DNA from: Elizabethkingia bruuniana
GTDB lineage: Bacteria > Bacteroidota > Bacteroidia > Flavobacteriales > Weeksellaceae
Direction: 5' to 3'
Length of the DNA stretch: 64,000 bases
Assembly (NCBI RefSeq): GCF_002024805.1
Contig: NZ_CP014337.1
Coordinates: forward strand, 1,798,001 to 1,862,000
Part shown: in pieces, positions 20,834-28,001 of the stretch
Numbering within the stretch: the stretch's first letter is position 1
Layout: every line of letters begins with the position of its first letter
Notes under the pieces: model-generated
Seen by the model: only the letters and a program-made list of their open reading frames with translations
Told to the model about the DNA's origin: nothing
Databases searched by the model: none
Translations under genes and position numbers: made by a program

Positions 20834-20851
20834 AACCGCCAAATGGCGGTT
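20834..20851 (-). terminator. Intrinsic terminator
   Basis: AACCGCC-AAAT-GGCGGTT forms a perfect 7-bp GC-rich stem flanked by A and T runs, 24 bp after the stop of the small secreted protein gene on the minus strand. Confidence 0.85.
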
Positions 20852-20875
20852 CTTAAAAAATATCTTTGTTGTTAA

Positions 20876-21280
20876 TTATTGCTTGTAAGCGACAACATTT
20901 CCTTTTTTCAAACTGTATACTTTCTGGTTTTGAGTCAATTCATAATCTCCTCTTTTCCAAACAGATTTCTTTCCAACTTTGTTCAGAATAACTCCTGAAG
21001 CGCTTTCCGGAACAAAAATTTCTGCTTTCTTCATATCCTTACTGAAGATAACAGCAGCATTAGTTGTATAAGACCCCTTAGGATTTTGTTCTTTTAATTG
21101 CAACTTTTGTTCGAATGTTCTTACGCAGTCATTTTTGATGTAAGAAAAGGTATAACCTGCAGAAGCTTTACAGCCATGTGCATCTTTATCACCTCCTAAG
21201 ACAGGAGTAGCATCTGTTTTTTGACCAAACGCTAGACCTCCCATTAACAGGGCGCCACAGAATAAAATTGTTTTTTTCAT
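20876..21280 (-). CDS. Small secreted protein with two cysteines, function unknown
   Basis: This 134-residue protein has a clear signal peptide (MKKTILFCGALLMGGLAFGQ). The mature part begins with a conserved-looking HGCKASAGYTFSYIKNDCVRTFE segment whose two cysteines (about 37 and 52) could form a disulfide. A lysine-rich beta-strand domain of about 80 residues follows (SGVILNKVGKKSVWKRGDYELT). I do not recognise a named family. The gene lies beside a lipoprotein with a thioredoxin-type WCIWC site, and both have their own gaps, so a folding partnership is possible but unproven. A strong terminator follows. Confidence 0.75.
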   Translation of the reverse strand: MKKTILFCGALLMGGLAFGQKTDATPVLGGDKDAHGCKASAGYTFSYIKNDCVRTFEQKLQLKEQNPKGSYTTNAAVIFSKDMKKAEIFVPESASGVILNKVGKKSVWKRGDYELTQNQKVYSLKKGNVVAYKQ

Positions 21281-21374
21281 TTTTTAAAGTTTTAGTATTT
21301 CTTGTATAATAATTATCGTGCCAAAATCACATTCAATAAACTATTATCTCTAAACTTTCTTTAAAATAATAAAA

Positions 21375-21959
21375 TTACATTGCCTTAGGCTTCCAGTCTT
21401 CAAAAAATTTCTTCACTTTATCCAAACTATATCCCTTGCCTTCTTCCAAAACAGAACTGTCCTGAGTATGAATTTGTTTTCCGTCTTTGTCTAGAACAAT
21501 GAATACCGGGTACCCGTATTTATCTCCGGGATTACCATATTTAGCAAAGACCTTTTCATTTTTATTATCCGGAGAATAGTTCAAGTGATAATAGATATAA
21601 TTATCATCTACCAATTTCTTTAATTCAGGTGTTGTCTGTACATAATTGTTAAAACGCAGACACCATATACACCAGTTACCACCAGCTTGTATCATTATAT
21701 TTTTATTCTCTTTTTTAGCCTGCGCTGTCAGTTCTGCAATTTTAGCCTCTGCATTTTCTTCAGGATGATAAGGTTTTGGCAAAGCATTCTTTTCAGCTAT
21801 TGCTGCTTTTTTAGCTTCTTCCTTTATCTTCGCACTATCAACAACTGCTGTTTGTGTATTTTTTACTTCAGAAATCTTTGTTTCTTTACTCTTTTGTCCG
21901 CAGGCTACAATCGAAACCAGCACTAAAGAAACCCCTAATGTTCTTATCATTTTATTCAT
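21375..21959 (-). CDS. Thioredoxin-fold lipoprotein with WCxWC active site
   Basis: This 194-residue protein has a lipobox at VACG (Cys20), a charged Ala/Lys/Glu linker (about 30-75) and a thioredoxin-like domain (about 80-190). GGNWCIWCLRFN carries the CxxC pair with Trp on both sides; YPVFIVLDKDG supplies the cis-proline strand. The pattern fits the DUF255/thioredoxin_7 type, acting as a periplasmic disulfide reductase or isomerase. It faces the divergent acyltransferase gene across about 100 bp. The substrate is unknown. Confidence 0.85.
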   Translation of the reverse strand: MNKMIRTLGVSLVLVSIVACGQKSKETKISEVKNTQTAVVDSAKIKEEAKKAAIAEKNALPKPYHPEENAEAKIAELTAQAKKENKNIMIQAGGNWCIWCLRFNNYVQTTPELKKLVDDNYIYYHLNYSPDNKNEKVFAKYGNPGDKYGYPVFIVLDKDGKQIHTQDSSVLEEGKGYSLDKVKKFFEDWKPKAM

Positions 21960-22041
21960 ATTCCTAATTTGTTATTATACAAAATTATACTTTTCCGAAG
22001 ATTCCTAAAAGGAAAAATCGTTCCATAACGTTGGTAATGCT

Positions 22042-22049
22042 TAAATTTG
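22042..22049 (+). promoter_or_regulatory. -7 box for the acyltransferase gene
   Basis: TAAATTTG matches TAnnTTTG. The -33 region is weak. A transcript starting near 22054 would exclude the TTG at 22047 and favour the TTG at 22068 as start codon. Confidence 0.5.
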
Positions 22050-22067
22050 TTGTTTAATTCTATTTTT

Positions 22068-22934
22068 TTGAACAAACTCTTATTTCAGATTATCTTATTA
22101 TTTTCCCGATTACCACTGTGGTTTTTATATGGTCTTTCGGATATACTATATTATGCCAACCGTTATGTAGTAGGCTATAGAAGAAACGTCGTTACTGAAA
22201 ATCTAAAGAACTCTTTCCCTGAGAAAAGCGATAAGGAAATTGCGCAGATTCGGAGACAGTTCTTCCGTAATTTTTTCGATTATATATTCGAAATGCTAAA
22301 AGCTTTTACCATTAGTGAGACAGAATTGAGGGTAAGAATGCAGCACCTTAATCTGGATGTATTTCAGGAATGTTACGACGAAAAGAAAGATATTATATTT
22401 CTTGCCGGCCATGTATTCAACTGGGAATGGATCAATGCACTGGCTACGGTTATCCCTCAGAAGTCATGCCACCCTGTATACAGGAAAGTACAAAGTACAT
22501 TTTGGGAAGAAAAGATAAAATTTGTAAGAAACCGTTTCGGAAATAAAGCTTTGGAAACCAAAGAAGTTATACGAAGCATCTTACAGGATAAGGACAACGG
22601 AAATTCGGCCTATATGTTTGTTGCCGATCAAACACCTCATGTTAAAGAAATACATTACGGTCTTGAATTTTTGAATCAGAAAACACCTGCCTTCATAGGA
22701 TATGATAAGCTGTCTACCAAAAAAGACCTTGCTTTTATCTACTGTGATATGAAAAAGGTAAAAAGAGGATTTTATCAGGTTAACTACTACAGAATATATC
22801 CGGATGGTGAAAAGTTTGTACAATATGAAGTTGTAAATAAGTTTCATAAACTACTGGAAAACACGATAAGAAAAAGGCCTGATAACTGGCTTTGGTCGCA
22901 TAGAAGATGGAAATACAAAGATGCACTGAAATGA
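22068..22934 (+). CDS. LpxL/HtrB-like lysophospholipid or lipid A acyltransferase
   Basis: This protein of about 288 residues is an inner-membrane acyltransferase that adds a secondary acyl chain to a lipid A or related lipid precursor. A hydrophobic N-terminal helix (about 3-25) precedes GYRRNVVTENLKNSFPEKS. The HX4E catalytic motif is present in GHVFNWEW (about 105). VADQTPH (about 190) and the C-terminal PDNWLWSHRRWK match the family. No ATG is available: the frame offers TTG at 22047, 22050 and 22068. I chose 22068 because it yields MNKLLFQ, usual for homologues, and lies after the promoter box. The stop overlaps the next start (ATGA), so the glycosyltransferase is translationally coupled. 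Confidence 0.85.
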   Translation: MNKLLFQIILLFSRLPLWFLYGLSDILYYANRYVVGYRRNVVTENLKNSFPEKSDKEIAQIRRQFFRNFFDYIFEMLKAFTISETELRVRMQHLNLDVFQECYDEKKDIIFLAGHVFNWEWINALATVIPQKSCHPVYRKVQSTFWEEKIKFVRNRFGNKALETKEVIRSILQDKDNGNSAYMFVADQTPHVKEIHYGLEFLNQKTPAFIGYDKLSTKKDLAFIYCDMKKVKRGFYQVNYYRIYPDGEKFVQYEVVNKFHKLLENTIRKRPDNWLWSHRRWKYKDALK

Positions 22935-23902
22935 AGATTGCTATAGCTATACTGAACTGGAACGGAAAATCTTGGTTAGAAAAATTCTTACCCAATGTTA
23001 TTGCAAATTCTCAGTCTGCAGAAGTATATGTAATAGATAATGCTTCAACAGATGATTCCGTTGCTTATATCTCCACTCATTTTCCGTCTGTGAAAATTGT
23101 TATCAATCAGCAGAACCATGGTTTTGCAGGTGGTTACAACGAGGGCTTAAAGCAAATACATGCCGATATATATTGTTTACTTAACTCCGATGTAGAGGTT
23201 ACACAGGAATGGCTGGTTCCTGTGGCCGCTCTTTTTGAAAAGAATCCGGATATAGCAGCTATTCAGCCTAAAGTATTGGATTACAACAGAAAGAACTTCT
23301 TTGAATTTGCTGGTGCCGGCGGTGGACTTATCGATAATTTAGGCTACCCTTATTGCCGTGGCCGTGTTTTCGAAAACGTTGAAGAGGATAAGGGGCAATA
23401 TAATGACGAAACGGAAATTTTCTGGGCTTCCGGTTGCTGTTTGTTTATCCGCTCTGAAGATTTTTGGAAACAAAATGGTTTTGATGCACGCTTTTTTGCA
23501 CACCAAGAGGAAATAGATCTTTGCTGGAGACTTAAAAACTCCGGAAGAAAGATTTATTACACCGGAAAATCTACGATATACCATGTAGGTGGCGGAACTC
23601 TTCAAAAACAAAATCCACGGAAGACCTATCTAAACATTAGAAATAACCTGAGCATGATGCTAAAAAATCTACCATCAGATAAACTATACCTTATATTTAT
23701 AAGATTGTGTTTGGATGGTGTAGCCGGAATTTATTTTATGTTTAAGCATGGCTTTTCCCATACATGGGCCGTTATAAAAGCTCACTTTGGCTTTTATGCT
23801 CAACTTCCAGGGACTCTAAAGCTAAGACAACAAAATCAAATTAAAGATTATTATCAGTCTAAATGGCTAATTTTTAATCATTTTCTAAAGGGAAATAGTT
23901 GA
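22931..23902 (+). CDS. Glycosyltransferase family 2, rhamnosyltransferase-like
   Basis: This 323-residue GT-A enzyme transfers a sugar from a nucleotide donor. MKIAIAILNWNGKSWLEKFL starts the Rossmann-like fold; VIDNASTDDS, NHGFAGGYNEGL and LLNSDVEV (a DxD-type metal site) are family motifs. IFWASGCCLFIRSEDF and FFAHQEEIDLCWRL form the acceptor region. The C-terminal hydrophobic part (about 245-300) likely binds the membrane. It resembles WcaA/RfbF-like enzymes building cell-surface polysaccharide. The start is ATG at 22931, overlapping the acyltransferase stop by 4 bp; its stop lies inside the first unit of a tandem repeat tract. Confidence 0.9.
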   Translation: MKIAIAILNWNGKSWLEKFLPNVIANSQSAEVYVIDNASTDDSVAYISTHFPSVKIVINQQNHGFAGGYNEGLKQIHADIYCLLNSDVEVTQEWLVPVAALFEKNPDIAAIQPKVLDYNRKNFFEFAGAGGGLIDNLGYPYCRGRVFENVEEDKGQYNDETEIFWASGCCLFIRSEDFWKQNGFDARFFAHQEEIDLCWRLKNSGRKIYYTGKSTIYHVGGGTLQKQNPRKTYLNIRNNLSMMLKNLPSDKLYLIFIRLCLDGVAGIYFMFKHGFSHTWAVIKAHFGFYAQLPGTLKLRQQNQIKDYYQSKWLIFNHFLKGNS

Positions 23903-23974
23903 TGGTTGATGGTTGACAACTGACAACTGACAACTGACAACCAATAACTGATAACTGACAACCGGTAACCAATA
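23898..23974. repeat. Heptamer tandem repeat, 11 units
   Basis: Eleven consecutive 7-bp units run without a break: GTTGATG twice, GTTGACA, ACTGACA three times, ACCAATA, ACTGATA, ACTGACA, ACCGGTA, ACCAATA. The first unit contains the stop codon of the glycosyltransferase. This is a minisatellite likely to vary in copy number. Confidence 0.85.
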
Positions 23975-24013
23975 TCCTATTTATTTCTAACTTCATAATT
24001 CATATTTTAAAAG

Positions 24014-24568
24014 ATGGACTTTATAGCACTGGACTTTGAAACGGCTACTCATGAACGGAATTCAGCTTGTGAGCTGGGAATATGTATTGTAGAAAACAGT
24101 AAAATTCAGTCTACAAAAACATGGCTCATCAAACCGCCAAGCTTCCCATATTTTAATAAGCATAATATTGCTGTCCACGGCATACATCCTAAAGATGTAG
24201 CCGACGCTCCTACTTTTGAAGAAATATGGCATGAGGTTGAAGAACTTCTTTACCATAATCTTATTATCGCCCATAATGCTTCTTTTGATGCCGGCGTACT
24301 TCGTGGCTGTCTCGATTATTACGGAATATTCAAACCTAAAGCCAATTACTTGTGCAGCATACAACTCTCTAAAAAAGCATGGCCGGGTCTGAAGAGCTAT
24401 GGATTAAAGAACCTTGGAAACCAGCATCATCTTGAATTCAACCACCACCGTGCCGGTGATGATGCCGCAGTTTGTGCACAATTATCCCTTCTTGCATTCG
24501 AAAGATTATTCCTTACTGAGAATACAGAATTAGAACAAGTCTTCTTTAAAAACATAAAAATTCTGTAA
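24014..24568 (+). CDS. DnaQ-like 3'-5' exonuclease, DEDDh type
   Basis: This 184-residue protein is a single exonuclease domain. The acidic residues are in place: FIALDFETA (ExoI, about 7), LIIAHNASFDAGVL (ExoII, about 90) and NHHRAGDDAAVCA (ExoIII, with the catalytic His, about 147). It would remove 3' nucleotides from DNA or RNA, as DNA polymerase III epsilon or RNase T do. There is no polymerase-binding C-terminal extension of epsilon type, so a stand-alone repair or RNA-processing role is as likely. Preceded by the heptamer repeats and followed by the lrp promoter. Confidence 0.9.
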   Translation: MDFIALDFETATHERNSACELGICIVENSKIQSTKTWLIKPPSFPYFNKHNIAVHGIHPKDVADAPTFEEIWHEVEELLYHNLIIAHNASFDAGVLRGCLDYYGIFKPKANYLCSIQLSKKAWPGLKSYGLKNLGNQHHLEFNHHRAGDDAAVCAQLSLLAFERLFLTENTELEQVFFKNIKIL

Positions 24569-24642
24569 AACAAAAACATCACCGACTAAAATTCTGATGA
24601 TACTAAAAATTCAGAATTAACAACATTTAATATAAGACTTAC

Positions 24643-24673
24643 TTGAATTATATTCTGACTATTCGTATATTTG
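24643..24673 (+). promoter_or_regulatory. Promoter of the Lrp-family gene
   Basis: TTG at 24643-24645 and TATATTTG at 24666-24673, 20 bp apart, match the Bacteroidota sigma factor consensus. Predicted start near 24678, about 15 nt before the ATG. Confidence 0.8.
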
Positions 24674-24692
24674 CACGCCGAAAAAATAGTTC

Positions 24693-25154
24693 ATGGAATA
24701 TAAGCTGGATGAAATAGATTTAAAGATTGTCAGACTCATGCAGGAAAATGCAAGAATCAACAATGCTGAGTTAGCACGTATATTAGGTATGGCTCCTTCT
24801 GCTGTATTGGAAAGAGTAAAAAAGCTGGAACAAAAAGAAGTTTTAATTTCTTATCATGCTAAAGTAAACCCAAGTGCTGTTAATCAGAATCTTCTATCAT
24901 TCATCTTCATCAAAGCGAATGAAATTATAGGTGATGAAGAGACAGGTAAATTACTTGCTCAGATTCCTGAAGTACTGGAAGTACATGATATCGCCGGAGA
25001 CGATGGTTATATTATAAAAGTAAGAACTTCCGATACTATAACGCTGATGAATCTTATGAAGAGATCATTATCTTCCATTCCCGGTATTATATCAACCCGA
25101 ACTATCATTGTATTACAAACGGTTAAAGAAGACAATCAACTTATTATAACATAA
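24693..25154 (+). CDS. Lrp/AsnC-family transcriptional regulator
   Basis: This 153-residue protein has an N-terminal winged helix-turn-helix (about 5-60, ARINNAELARILGMAPSAVLERVKKLEQ, read in two parts) and a C-terminal RAM/AsnC ligand domain (about 70-145, VLEVHDIAGDDGYIIKVR). Such proteins sense amino acids. It is 16 bp upstream of an EamA exporter, so local control of amino-acid or metabolite export is likely. It has a good promoter of its own. Confidence 0.93.
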   Translation: MEYKLDEIDLKIVRLMQENARINNAELARILGMAPSAVLERVKKLEQKEVLISYHAKVNPSAVNQNLLSFIFIKANEIIGDEETGKLLAQIPEVLEVHDIAGDDGYIIKVRTSDTITLMNLMKRSLSSIPGIISTRTIIVLQTVKEDNQLIIT

Positions 25155-25170
25155 AAAAAGAGGCAAAATT

Positions 25171-26172
25171 ATGAAGCAGTCAAAAGCAACGGTTATTACA
25201 GCCTATATTATCGTATACTTTGTATGGGGCTCTACATTCTTTTTTATACATAAAGCATTAAGTGATTTCAGTCCATTTGTTCTGGGATCGCTCAGGTTCC
25301 TTACAGCCAGCCTTTTACTACTTACCTATTGTAAGATCAAAGGCTATAAATTGTTCAATTTTCAGGTTGTAAAGCAGGCCGCTGTTGTAGGTTTCCTTTT
25401 ACTATTCCTGGATATGGGAGCTTTGATATGGGCAGAACAGCATGTATCCAGCGGAATTGCAGCGATTATGGCAGCAGCAGCAGCCCTATGGTTTATTATT
25501 CTGGATAAAAAAGAATGGAAGAATAACTTCTCCAACAAAAATATTATTTTGGGATTAATTGCCGGTTTCATCGGTGTTGTTATGCTGTTTGCTGAGCAAA
25601 TTAATATTGCCGGAGATTCATCTCAACGACTTTTGAATCTCGTTTGTATGGTTCTTTTAATCCTCGGTGCTATTGCATGGACTGCAGGTTCATTATATTC
25701 TAAATATGCCAACAGCAAAAATATAGAACAGGAAAATGGTGAAGATCTTCATGTAATGGTAAAAACTTCATGGCAGATGATTACTGCAGGTGTAATGTTT
25801 ACACTCGTTGCAATATTCAATGGAGAATACAGTGCTTTCCATCCTCAAGAAATCTCCACATCTGGCTGGATTTCTATTGGCTATTTGATTTTCTTCGGAT
25901 CCATAATGGCATTTGGAGCTTATATATGGCTTATACAGTCACGTCCTACAACAGAGGTAAGCACTTATGCCTATGTAAATCCTGTTGTAGCTGTAGCCTT
26001 AAGTTATTTCTTTACAGATGATATTATTACAAGCTTACAAATAGGAGGTTTAGTTGTTATTCTGATAAGTGTCCTGTTAATGAACTGGGATCTTTATAAG
26101 AATGCTAAATTCTTCAGAGTAGCACAGATCAGGTGGTACTACATGTGGCGCAGAAGACAAATTGCAGCATAA
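25171..26172 (+). CDS. EamA-family (DMT) exporter
   Basis: This 333-residue protein has ten hydrophobic segments in two five-helix EamA repeats. The first starts at TAYIIVYFVWGSTFFFIHKALSDFSPF-type sequence (in part, about 9-35) and the second near TSGWISIGYLIFFGSIMAFGAYIWL. STYAYVNPVVAVALSYFF near the end is a hallmark. Family members export amino acids, nucleotides or other small metabolites. It is expressed with the Lrp gene, so an amino acid is a plausible cargo. A bidirectional hairpin follows. Confidence 0.92.
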   Translation: MKQSKATVITAYIIVYFVWGSTFFFIHKALSDFSPFVLGSLRFLTASLLLLTYCKIKGYKLFNFQVVKQAAVVGFLLLFLDMGALIWAEQHVSSGIAAIMAAAAALWFIILDKKEWKNNFSNKNIILGLIAGFIGVVMLFAEQINIAGDSSQRLLNLVCMVLLILGAIAWTAGSLYSKYANSKNIEQENGEDLHVMVKTSWQMITAGVMFTLVAIFNGEYSAFHPQEISTSGWISIGYLIFFGSIMAFGAYIWLIQSRPTTEVSTYAYVNPVVAVALSYFFTDDIITSLQIGGLVVILISVLLMNWDLYKNAKFFRVAQIRWYYMWRRRQIAA

Positions 26173-26198
26173 CCCAAATAACAAATGATGAGAAAAAG

Positions 26199-26228
26199 AA
26201 AACGGAGGCTAAATTTAGTCTCCGTTTT
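26199..26228. terminator. Bidirectional terminator
   Basis: A 15-bp stem with arms AAAACGGAGGCTAAA and TTTAGTCTCCGTTTT, one G-T pair, lies between the convergent exporter and apaG genes. Confidence 0.9.
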
Positions 26229-26231
26229 TAT

Positions 26232-26621
26232 TTAGTTATATACGACTTCTGTAATGAGAGAAAACTTGGGTATTTCTACTTCAAAAGTGTCTTTCGAATC
26301 GAGATTCATCAACAAATAGTTTCCCTGCATCGCACCGACTCCGGAACGAAGAGACACATTGGAAAAGTAGTTAAATTCTTCTCCCGGATAGATTTCCGGT
26401 GTCATACCGATTACACCATCTCCGGAAACTTCTCTTACCCCAAAACCAACATCATAAATCTGCCATTTCCTTTTCAGGAGTTTTATTGGGACACTTCCGT
26501 TGTTCTTAATAGTGATATGGTACGTGAAGATATAACGTTCCTGTATTGGTGAACTGTTTTTAACATCATAAAATGGTTCAACAATAATCTGAATACTGTG
26601 GGTAATTGCTGAGTACATCAC
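26232..26621 (-). CDS. apaG: ApaG-domain protein
   Basis: This 129-residue protein is a single ApaG/DUF525 domain, an immunoglobulin-like beta sandwich. ERYIFTYHITIKNNGSVPIKLL, GDGVIGMTPEIYPGEEFNY and SLRSGVGAMQGNYLLM are conserved ApaG segments with the GxGxG-type loop. The family is linked to Co2+ resistance and Mg2+ efflux in Enterobacteria and binds pyrophosphate compounds in some structures; its role in Bacteroidota is unclear. It is 83 bp upstream of the end of sucB and appears separately transcribed. Confidence 0.93.
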   Translation of the reverse strand: MMYSAITHSIQIIVEPFYDVKNSSPIQERYIFTYHITIKNNGSVPIKLLKRKWQIYDVGFGVREVSGDGVIGMTPEIYPGEEFNYFSNVSLRSGVGAMQGNYLLMNLDSKDTFEVEIPKFSLITEVVYN

Positions 26622-26649
26622 TTTTGGTTTTTCTTGTAGTTAATATAAC

Positions 26650-26690
26650 AAAAATCCCGCCTAAATTGATTAAGCGGGAATATTTTTAAT
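26650..26690 (-). terminator. Intrinsic terminator of sucAB
   Basis: TCCCGC (26655-26660) and GCGGGA (26674-26679) form the stem, extended by A/T pairs, with T-rich sequence following on the minus strand, 15-25 bp after the sucB stop. Confidence 0.75.
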
Positions 26691-26704
26691 AATTATTTAA
26701 TATT

Positions 26705-27943
26705 TTAAAGCTCTAAAGCTCTTCTTTCGTCTCCACCCATTAGGAATTCTACAGGGTTGTCGATCGCTTCTTTTACCGCTACTAAGAAGCCTACAGACTC
26801 TTTACCATCAATAATTCTGTGGTCATAAGACATTGCCACATACATCATTGGTCTGATCTCTACTTGTTTGTTAACTGCTACAGGGCGCTCGATGATATTA
26901 TGCATACCTAAGATTGCACTTTGTGGCGGGTTAATAATTGGCGTAGAAAGCATAGAACCAAAAGTGCCACCATTAGTAATAGTAAATGTACCTCCAGTCA
27001 TTTCATCAACAGTAATTTTACCGTCTCTTACTTTAATAGCTAAATCTTTAATTCCAGCTTCAACATTTCTGAAAGACATATTTTCTGCGTTACGAAGAAC
27101 TGGTACCATTAGACCTTTTGGTCCTGATACAGCGATAGAAATATCACAGAAATCGTAGCTGATCTTCTGATCACCATCGATAGATGCGTTAACATCCGGA
27201 TACATCTGAAGTGCTCTTACAACTGCCTTAGTAAAGAAAGACATAAATCCTAAACCGATTCCGTGTTTAGCAGCAAATTCTTCTTTGTATTGCTTACGGA
27301 TTCTGAAAATTTCTGACATATCCACTTCATTGAAAGTAGTAAGCATTGCTGTTTCATTCTTTACAGAAACTAATCTTGCAGCAATCTTTCTACGAAGCAT
27401 ACTCAGTTTAGTAATCTTCATAGCTCTGGATCCGCTTTCGTTAGAACCACCTAATGCAGGTGCTCCTTTAGCCTGAACAGCATCTTCTTTTGTAATTCTT
27501 CCTCCAACTCCTGTACCGTTTACCTGAGCAGGTTCAATACCTTTCTCATCAAGGATTTTTTTAGCAGCAGGTGATGGTGTATTTGTAGCATAAGTAGCAG
27601 GTGCAGCTTTAGGAGCTTCAGCAACTACTTCTTTCTTTGGTTCTTCTTTAGGAGCCTCAGCTTTAACTTCTTCTTTAGCAGGTGCAGCACCTTCTGGTTT
27701 TGCAGCAGTAGTATCGATTAATACGACTACCTGTCCTACTTGTACAGTATCTCCTTCTTCAGCTTTTAATGTGATGATACCACTTGCTTCTGCCGGTAAT
27801 TCAAGAGTTGCTTTATCTGAATCAACTTCGGCAATAGCCTGATCTTTTTCTACGTAGTCACCATCCTTTACCAACCACGTTGCGATTTCTACTTCGGTTA
27901 TAGATTCCCCTGGCGAAGGGACTTTCATTTCTAATATTGACAT
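26705..27943 (-). CDS. sucB: Dihydrolipoyl succinyltransferase, 2-oxoglutarate dehydrogenase E2
   Basis: This 412-residue protein moves the succinyl group from the E1 active site to CoA. A single lipoyl domain (1-about 80) carries the lipoylated Lys44 in [13 protein letters not shown] flexible Ala/Pro/Lys/Glu linker (about 82-118) leads to the E3-binding domain (about 122-158, [24 protein letters not shown]). The catalytic core (about 180-412) ends with [15 protein letters not shown], giving the catalytic His and Asp. It is 58 bp after sucA on the same strand, forming a two-gene operon. The E3 component is not in the window. Confidence 0.96.
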   Translation of the reverse strand: MSILEMKVPSPGESITEVEIATWLVKDGDYVEKDQAIAEVDSDKATLELPAEASGIITLKAEEGDTVQVGQVVVLIDTTAAKPEGAAPAKEEVKAEAPKEEPKKEVVAEAPKAAPATYATNTPSPAAKKILDEKGIEPAQVNGTGVGGRITKEDAVQAKGAPALGGSNESGSRAMKITKLSMLRRKIAARLVSVKNETAMLTTFNEVDMSEIFRIRKQYKEEFAAKHGIGLGFMSFFTKAVVRALQMYPDVNASIDGDQKISYDFCDISIAVSGPKGLMVPVLRNAENMSFRNVEAGIKDLAIKVRDGKITVDEMTGGTFTITNGGTFGSMLSTPIINPPQSAILGMHNIIERPVAVNKQVEIRPMMYVAMSYDHRIIDGKESVGFLVAVKEAIDNPVEFLMGGDERRALEL

Positions 27944-28001
27944 AGGAATAATTTTTTTTGTTGTGCAGTTCTTCTATACTGCTTTTGTAGTTAGTTTATT
28001 A

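Noticed and set aside
23898-23974. Possible CRISPR array
   Set aside because: Units are 7 bp with no spacers and no cas genes nearby; a tandem repeat fits better.
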